Made by a program: the position numbers and the translations under genes
Assembly (NCBI GenBank): GCA_910573755.1
Contig: CAJTBO010000010.1
Location: 1 to 64,000 of the forward strand
Length of the DNA stretch: 64,000 nucleotides
DNA from: Lachnospiraceae bacterium
GTDB taxonomy: Bacteria; Bacillota; Clostridia; Lachnospirales; Lachnospiraceae
Direction of reading: 5' to 3'
The notes under the pieces: model-generated
Database searches by the model: none
Told to the model about the DNA's origin: nothing
What the model saw: the letters and a program-made list of their open reading frames with translations, nothing else
Shown: in pieces, positions 59,150-64,000 of the stretch
Layout: every line of letters begins with the position of its first letter
Position numbering within the stretch: the first letter of the stretch is position 1

Positions 59150-60460
59150 ATGAATGCAAAAGTAAAATCTTTATGCGGTTACATTTTCCCTGCTATGGGA
59201 GGCTTATTTGTAACCTATCTTTACAATGTTGTTGATGGAATTTTTGTCGGTCAAGGTGTTGGTTCGGCGGCTTTAGGTGCAGTAAATATTGCAGTGCCGT
59301 TTATCACTTTTGTTGTAGCCATTGCCGCTATGTTTCCAATGGGTGGTGCAACTGTAGTTGCAATACGAATGGGGAGAGAGGATAAAAAGGGGGCAAATCA
59401 AGCGTTTATGACAGCAATTACATTAACACTTGCTATGTCTGTTTTATTAATGATTGTTGGTATGGTGTTCTCACAACAAATTGTGGATATAAGTGGAGCA
59501 AGCAAGTTAAGTGATGAAATGAGAAAAATGGCGGCGGACTATCTGCTTTATTATTCAGCATTTTCTATTCCGATGCTCATGAGTACCTGTCTATCCGTAT
59601 TTGTGAGGAATGACGGTTCTCCGACTCTCTCTTTCATTGGGATGTGTGTTGGTGCGATTGCAAACATATTTTTAGATTGGCTTTTTATTTTCCCGTTTGA
59701 AATGGGAATAATTGGTGCAGCAGTTGCATCGGGATTAGGACAGGTATTTTCTGTACTTGTTCTGCTGTCACATTTTTGGAACAAAAAAGGACGCTTGAAA
59801 CTGAATTTAATAAAATTGGAGGTAACACTTGTTAAGAAAATTTGTAAGCGTGGTGTTCCTGAAGCAATTTCACAACTTACAACTCCCGTAACGGCATTAT
59901 GCTACAACATTATGTTAGCAAGCCTTGTTGGAGATATTGGCGTATCAACTTTCAGTGTATTGAGTTTTATTTATTCCCTTGCGAATGCAATTCTTTCGGG
60001 TGTTGCACAAGGCTTACAGCCACTTTGGGGGAACAGCTATGGTAAAAAGGATACTGGAGAAATAAATTGGCTTTTCCGTTGTGGAATTATCATCAACTTA
60101 GTTTTGTCTGCCTTAATTTACAGTGCGTTGTTTTTCTTTGATAAACCTGTTATTTGTATTTTCAACAGCGATACAGAACTTGTGCAGACTGCATCTAAAG
60201 CATTGCCTTTGTTCAGTTTGTCATTTATTCCAATGGCGTTAAACCTTATTTATACATCGTTTCTTTATTCGACAAAAAGAACAAAGCAATCAAATGTTAT
60301 TGCAGTAAGTAGGGGAATTATTATAAAAGCGATGGCAATATGCAGTATTCCAATGCTATTTGGAAAAGAAATGATTTGGGTTGCTCCTTTTATAGCTGAA
60401 ACAATAACTCTTATAATTGCAATTACAATTACCAAACATACAAAATTGATTTTTCAATAG
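59150..60460 (+). CDS. MATE-family efflux transporter
   Basis: 436 residues with about 12 membrane helices. The start YIFPAMGGLFVTYLYNVVDG and PMGGATVVAIRMGREDKKGA match MATE proteins. SIPMLMSTCLSVFVRNDGSP and the second repeat GVPEAISQLTTPVTALCYNI complete the twofold layout. MATE proteins export drugs or metabolites with Na+ or H+ influx. Here it is cargo of a transposon-like region behind a candidate attenuator, so an antibiotic-inducible exporter is plausible. ATGGAGGTATTTT precedes the start. Substrate is unknown. Confidence 0.9.
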   Translation: MNAKVKSLCGYIFPAMGGLFVTYLYNVVDGIFVGQGVGSAALGAVNIAVPFITFVVAIAAMFPMGGATVVAIRMGREDKKGANQAFMTAITLTLAMSVLLMIVGMVFSQQIVDISGASKLSDEMRKMAADYLLYYSAFSIPMLMSTCLSVFVRNDGSPTLSFIGMCVGAIANIFLDWLFIFPFEMGIIGAAVASGLGQVFSVLVLLSHFWNKKGRLKLNLIKLEVTLVKKICKRGVPEAISQLTTPVTALCYNIMLASLVGDIGVSTFSVLSFIYSLANAILSGVAQGLQPLWGNSYGKKDTGEINWLFRCGIIINLVLSALIYSALFFFDKPVICIFNSDTELVQTASKALPLFSLSFIPMALNLIYTSFLYSTKRTKQSNVIAVSRGIIIKAMAICSIPMLFGKEMIWVAPFIAETITLIIAITITKHTKLIFQ

Positions 60461-60918
60461 TTTATCGGCTTTATTCTTTTATACAGAATAGTAAGGACAA
60501 GCCCACCGAATAAAAAAAACGATGTATCGGTGGGTTGATTCTCTATACTTTAAACACCCTCCGACTTCGCTTTTTGAAGTTTGGAGGGATTTTTTTATGT
60601 CCTTTTTTCGGGCAGTTATCCATCTGCTCACGCAACACAGAGTTTATCCATACATAGAATATTGGGGATTGGTAGGAAGCCAATTAAAAAAATCCCTGCC
60701 CATGCAACGCTACTTCTCACCATGAAACCAGAAGTAGAATCTCCACTTAACAGAATATGTATCTCCTATAACCGTAGAGGTCACAGAGCCTTTGCGGTTT
60801 TTCTTTTGTCGTTTTTTATCGGAATGTGCCGCAGGGCTGTATTTGATATTCGTTGCCGCTCCCCGCCCTCTCCATCTGGATTTTAGCATTTCAAAAATTC
60901 AGATGGGAGGTACTTACG
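60461..60918. other. 458-base gap with terminators and no clear gene
   Basis: It contains a CCCACCGA/TCGGTGGG hairpin (60502-60534), a strong terminator at 60557-60597 (CCCTCC...GGAGGG then TTTTTT) and another at 60770-60808 (AACCG...CGGTT then TTTTTCTTTT). Frames between them lack ribosome sites. Confidence 0.6.
60557..60597 (+). terminator. Rho-independent terminator behind the MATE gene
   Basis: CCCTCCGACTTC pairs with GAAGTTTGGAGGG, followed by ATTTTTTT. Confidence 0.85.
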
Positions 60919-61434
60919 GTGAAGTATGCACCAAGAAAAGTATATATCAAAGAAAGCGGCGGTTATGCGGAATTAACCTATACGGATTTCTGCCGCCGCA
61001 GGCAAACCGACCAGAGTTACATGGACAAGCTGTTTATCCCCGTGCAGGGCTGTCTGCTTGAGGTAGTGCGGGAACAGTATGTAGAGTTCTACAAAGATAA
61101 AGAACGGTGGCGTTATCTGAAAAAACTGGACACGAACCACAGCCTGCTTTCATTGGAGGGATTTACGGACAGCGAGGGAAATGTGCTTGACTTCGTTATT
61201 GATGAAACGGTGGACGTTGCGGAAACCGTTGTCCATGCGGTAATGGTGGACAGGCTGAAAACAGCCATGTCTTTCTTGTCGGATGGTGAGCAGGCATTGA
61301 TACAAGCCATCTTCTTTGAAGAACTTTCCGAGAGGGAAGTTGGTTTAAGGTTAGGCATAACGCAGAGCGTTGTCAACAAACGCAAAGCCAAAATCCTTGC
61401 GAAGCTGAGGAAGATAATCGAAAACAAAATTTAA
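60919..61434 (+). CDS. Sigma-70-like regulatory protein 1 of a conjugative-type element
   Basis: 171 residues. The GTG at 60919 after GGGAGGTACTTACG is the start; the longer frame upstream has no site. The C-terminus has a region 4-like HTH (MSFLSDGEQALIQAIFFEEL, then SEREVGLRLGITQSVVNKRK). The N-terminal half is a divergent helical domain. Small sigma-like proteins of this kind occur in series on Tn916/Tn1549-like elements and regulate excision or transfer genes. A terminator with a GCCCC/GGGGC stem follows at about 61443-61484. Confidence 0.75.
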   Translation: MKYAPRKVYIKESGGYAELTYTDFCRRRQTDQSYMDKLFIPVQGCLLEVVREQYVEFYKDKERWRYLKKLDTNHSLLSLEGFTDSEGNVLDFVIDETVDVAETVVHAVMVDRLKTAMSFLSDGEQALIQAIFFEELSEREVGLRLGITQSVVNKRKAKILAKLRKIIENKI

Positions 61435-61520
61435 GGCGTTCAGCCCCTTTGTTTTTTCCTTTGGAAAAATGAGGGGGCTTTTGTCTGCCCTCTCAATCAA
61501 TTCTGATTGGAGGAAATAAG

Positions 61521-61946
61521 ATGGCATACAACCACGGACGGGAGGACAGGAAATGGCGTATCTGGAAAGAAGCCGAGGAAAAGATTTTGCGTGAGTGCAG
61601 CGTTGACGAAGCGGTTATTGAGCAAATCCGCACAGACGATAGGGCAGATTTTAATTCCAACAGGCGGTTTTACAGATGGGCGAGCGACTTCGGCGAATAT
61701 CTTGAGGGCATGGCGGACAGGGAGAAGCAGGCGGAGGTAAGGTCTGTTTCTGATTTACTGGACGAGATTGAGGACGAAACCCTGTACTTTGCCTTAATCA
61801 CGGTGGACAGGCGCACGTTACAAATCGTCCTGCTGAAAACGCAGGGCTATTCCACAAAGGAGATTGCCCCGCTTGTGCATTTAACGGCAGGAGCTATTTA
61901 TGCAAGGCTAAACCATCTGCGGAAGAAGCTGCGGAAAATTTTATAA
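61521..61946 (+). CDS. Sigma-70-like regulatory protein 2
   Basis: 141 residues (MAYNHGREDRKWRIWKEAEE). The C-terminal ~50 residues are a sigma region 4-type HTH: DRRTLQIVLLKTQGYSTKEI then APLVHLTAGAIYARLNHLRK. The N-terminal part is helical and charged. TTGGAGGAAATAAG fixes the start. It is the second of three successive genes of this type, which together may form a regulatory relay for the element. Target promoters are unknown. Confidence 0.72.
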   Translation: MAYNHGREDRKWRIWKEAEEKILRECSVDEAVIEQIRTDDRADFNSNRRFYRWASDFGEYLEGMADREKQAEVRSVSDLLDEIEDETLYFALITVDRRTLQIVLLKTQGYSTKEIAPLVHLTAGAIYARLNHLRKKLRKIL

Positions 61947-61982
61947 GCGGCTAATATATCCTGCTTTCCTATGGGCTATTGG

Positions 61983-62013
61983 GTGGAGAGGGAAAAACTC
62001 TCTCCCACTTTTT
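61983..62013 (+). terminator. Hairpin between sigma-like genes
   Basis: GTGGAGAG pairs with CTCTCCCAC (one bulge), followed by TTTTTAAC. It lies 17 bases before the next start and may only attenuate. Confidence 0.6.
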
Positions 62014-62029
62014 AACAGGAGGAAAGGAA

Positions 62030-62503
62030 ATGGCATACGGGGCAAAAACATATACGCTTCGGGAGGAATCCACGGAAAGCGGCGCAAGACATTTTATCAG
62101 CTTTAAGGACGGGCAGGGGGAACATCACGAACTGGAAGTGTCCGAACAATTATTCATTGAATTTCGGCAGATGGAAAGGAGGAACAGAAACCTTCAGCAA
62201 TGGAACCAGCGGCACAGGGAGTTTAACGAGGTGTGGGACGAAACGCTTTACAGGCGGGCGTTGCGTGTTCCTAAAACGCTTGATGAAAGAATGATTGAAA
62301 AAGAACGGAATGAGATATTTGCTAAAGCGGTTGCCCGACTGCCAGAGATACAAAGGCGGCGTTTCCTGCTCTATTACGAGTATGATTTTAACTTTTACCA
62401 AATCGGGGAAATGGAGCATTGCACCGCTTCCGCTGTCCAGAAGTCTGTTTCGGTTGCAAGGGAGAAAGTCAAGGCAGAAATGAGGAAGTATCTCAAACCT
62501 TGA
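62030..62503 (+). CDS. Sigma-70-like regulatory protein 3
   Basis: 157 residues from MAYGAKTYTLREESTESGAR. The C-terminal ~65 residues carry a region 4-like HTH: AVARLPEIQRRRFLLYYEYD then FNFYQIGEMEHCTASAVQKS and VSVAREKV. The N-terminal half (DGQGEHHELEVSEQLFIEF) is beta-rich and found on related proteins of conjugative transposons. AACAGGAGGAAAGGAA fixes the start over a frame opening 17 codons earlier. Confidence 0.75.
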   Translation: MAYGAKTYTLREESTESGARHFISFKDGQGEHHELEVSEQLFIEFRQMERRNRNLQQWNQRHREFNEVWDETLYRRALRVPKTLDERMIEKERNEIFAKAVARLPEIQRRRFLLYYEYDFNFYQIGEMEHCTASAVQKSVSVAREKVKAEMRKYLKP

Positions 62504-62613
62504 TGATTACTGCCCGAAAAAGGAATCCGCTTTTTATCGGCGTAGGGATGGCGGCATTACATACTCTCACTTCTTTTCGTGGGAGTAAATCTATTTTAAG
62601 GAGGTCAGCGCCT

Positions 62614-62700
62614 ATGTGCAACAAAACCAAAGACACCGCCCGAAAGGAGGAATCCCATGCAGAAGCTTCAGACAGTCAATGCAGACACGCTCCTCTATGA
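62614..62700 (+). CDS. 28-residue leader peptide overlapping the ATPase gene
   Basis: The frame begins MCNKTKDTARKEESHAEASD and ends QCRHAPL. AAGGAGGTCAGCGCCT precedes its ATG. The AAAGGAGG for the ATPase lies within it, and it overlaps the ATPase gene by 44 bases, so it may couple or tune that gene's translation. Confidence 0.45.
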   Translation: MCNKTKDTARKEESHAEASDSQCRHAPL

Positions 62701-63631
62701 GCCGCTTGAAAAGCCGTCCTTTGTGGTGGGCGGTCTGATACCCACGGGCTTAACCCTGTTCTGCGGCGCACAGAAAATCGGCAAGAGCTGGCTTATGCTG
62801 AAAATCTGCCTTTGCGTGTCGCAGGGAATCCCCTTATGGGATATGCCCACGCAGGAGGGCGATGTGCTTTACCTCTGCCTTGAGGACACGTTCTGCCGCA
62901 TCCAAGACAGATTGTTCCGCTTGACAGACGAAGCGAGCGGGCGGCTTCATTTTGCGGTGGCAAGCGACAAGCTGTCAGACGGTCTTATCGTGCAGTTGGA
63001 GGATTATCTGAAAGAATATCCCGACAGCAGGCTCATTGTGATTGACACCTTGCAGAAAGTCCGCACCGCATCCAAAGACAACGCCTATGCCAGCGATTAC
63101 GGGGACATCTCCCTTATCAAAGACTTTGCCGACAGGCACTCTCTGGCGGTCATTGTCGTACACCACATCCGAAAGCAGAACGACAGCGACGTGTTCAACA
63201 AAGTGTCTGGCACGACGGGATTGACGGGGAGTGCGGACGCAACCTTTGTTCTGCAACAGGAAAGCCGTGCGTCCAGTGCCGCAAAGCTGTATGTAACGGG
63301 CAGGGATACGCCCTATCAGGAGTTCACACTCCGTTTCCGTGATTGCAGTTGGGAACTGGTGGAGCGGAAAGAGCAGGAACAGCTTGCCAAAGAAGCGATA
63401 CCAGATGTTCTTTTTCGGTTAGTGGATTTTATACAGGGCAGGGAGGAATGGACTGGAACGGCAACAGAATTACTGGACGCTCTAGGGGAAACAGAAACAG
63501 CGGCAAATGTCTTGACAAAGTGGATGAACGAGTACCGCCTTGGCTTCCTGCTTGAAAACCATATCCGTTATGATTTCAGCCGCAGGAGCAGCGGACGGAT
63601 GATTTCCCTTGCTGTTGCCGCCGACATTTAA
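62657..63631 (+). CDS. RepA-like AAA/RecA-fold ATPase
   Basis: 324 residues. Walker A-like GLTLFCGAQKIGKSWLMLKI, Walker B RLIVIDTLQKVRTASKDNAY, sensor VIVVHHIRKQNDSDVFNKVS and GTTGLTGSADATFVLQQ match the AAA_25/RepA hexameric helicase family. The C-terminal ~80 residues look like a winged helix (WTGTATELLDALGETETAAN). It probably acts in replication or regulation of the mobile element. AAAGGAGGAATCCC precedes ATG. A GC shift is visible compared with the upstream genes. Confidence 0.88.
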   Translation: MQKLQTVNADTLLYEPLEKPSFVVGGLIPTGLTLFCGAQKIGKSWLMLKICLCVSQGIPLWDMPTQEGDVLYLCLEDTFCRIQDRLFRLTDEASGRLHFAVASDKLSDGLIVQLEDYLKEYPDSRLIVIDTLQKVRTASKDNAYASDYGDISLIKDFADRHSLAVIVVHHIRKQNDSDVFNKVSGTTGLTGSADATFVLQQESRASSAAKLYVTGRDTPYQEFTLRFRDCSWELVERKEQEQLAKEAIPDVLFRLVDFIQGREEWTGTATELLDALGETETAANVLTKWMNEYRLGFLLENHIRYDFSRRSSGRMISLAVAADI

Positions 63632-64000
63632 ACCTATGTGACATCGGAGGCTCTGCCCCTATGTGTGACGGTCATGACGATGATGACGGTGTTTTTGGGA
63701 TACCCCCTGCCATTGTTACCGTCACAGGGAATGTATGCGGAATCGGCAGTTCTGCCCGAAGTGTGACAGCTACGGCGGTTATGGCGTTTGTTTTGCCTCT
63801 TCTTGCGCTGTCACCCTGCGGGAGAACACCCCGTAAACGCAAAATGCAGGCGTGGGCATTACTCGCCCTTTTCGGCTCGTAAAGCCACCCCTGCGGTCAG
63901 AAAAATCCTCCGATTTTTCCGACTGCGTTTACAGGGTGTAACACACTACACTTTGCCCTGCAAAGTCGTGTGCCAGACGTTCCCTCTGGACTCCCTTAAA
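63632..64000. other. Repeat-rich region, candidate transfer-origin area
   Basis: No convincing gene; one 73-codon frame is biased and without a ribosome site. CCCCGTAAACGC (63829-63840) and GCGTTTACAGGG (63925-63936) form a 12-base inverted pair with one wobble around ~85 bases. A small hairpin, AAAAATC-CTCC-GATTTTT, lies at 63901-63918 inside it. Several TGTGAC/GTCACA words occur. This is the usual place of oriT ahead of a relaxase gene, which would lie beyond the window. Confidence 0.5.

Larger units (their letters stand above)
58307..64000. mobile_element. Part of a conjugative/mobilisable transposon
   Basis: TnpV, a cargo exporter, three sigma-like proteins, a RepA-like ATPase and an oriT-like region form the accessory and regulatory part of a Tn-type element in Clostridia. 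The recombinase and transfer genes must lie beyond the window. Its left border is obscured by the IS and gene fragments. Confidence 0.65.

Noticed and set aside
63661-63882. 73-codon frame after the RepA-like gene
   Set aside because: No ribosome site, odd composition, and it overlaps the inverted-repeat region.
1-64000. CRISPR array
   Set aside because: No series of regularly spaced repeats was found by eye; the short repeats seen are isolated pairs or tandem 9-mers.

Overview
The window looks like a chromosome segment of a gut Lachnospiraceae-type Bacillota (low-to-mid GC). Shine-Dalgarno sequences are strong AGGAGG types, the housekeeping proteins are Clostridia-like, and the accessory genes (TnpV, DUF2800/DUF2815 phage genes, tyrosine-integrase islands) belong to that group's mobilome. 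No species call is made.

Region A (1-6996) is core chromosome: tRNA-Lys, a membrane protein, an AraC-type regulator, branched-chain aminotransferase (ilvE), a zinc-ribbon protein, a DUF89 protein, an RlmI-type rRNA methyltransferase, an AlkD-like DNA repair protein and tRNA-Pro. Region B (6954-20044) is a 13.1-kb AT-rich island in the 3' end of tRNA-Pro, bounded by a 46-bp direct repeat, with a tyrosine integrase beside attR. It also carries a serine recombinase, an XRE regulator with a visible operator, a lipoprotein/secreted-protein operon, a SprT-like protein, many unknown genes, and a type I toxin-antitoxin locus too short to appear in ORF lists. Region C (20045-33707) is core chromosome again: a MetQ-like lipoprotein with LysR regulator, a group II intron relic behind a terminator, a sugar-binding lipoprotein with an UlaG-like hydrolase and GntR regulator, two glycosyltransferases (one fused to a MarR-like domain), rubrerythrin, a GNAT enzyme and a large hybrid histidine kinase.

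Region D (34223-49662) is an accessory defence region on the minus strand. Broken genes (a KilA-N gene and an RlmCD-type tail) lie next to an apparent 11-gene operon. In transcription order it encodes two unknown proteins sharing an N-Y-G-T motif, an excisionase-type HTH protein, a Rad50/RloC-like zinc-hook ATPase, HsdM, HsdS, a small Cys-rich protein, HsdR, a GmrSD-like DUF262/DUF1524 protein, a SEC-C protein and a PD-(D/E)XK nuclease. It has one good promoter. Region E (49967-56537) is a phage-type replication module (sigma-like protein, DUF2800 with a frameshift, DUF2815, family A DNA polymerase, DUF4406, primase) containing two copies of a structured intergenic element. Region F is an IS1634-type insertion sequence that cuts the primase. 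Region G (58307-64000) is part of another transposon or conjugative element: TnpV, a MATE exporter behind tandem hairpins, three sigma-like proteins, a RepA-like ATPase and a possible transfer-origin region at the window edge.

The best candidates for undescribed biology are the front of the defence operon (36005-49662) and the compact toxin-antitoxin locus at 12352-12666. Both rest on sequence reading only; no database searches were run.
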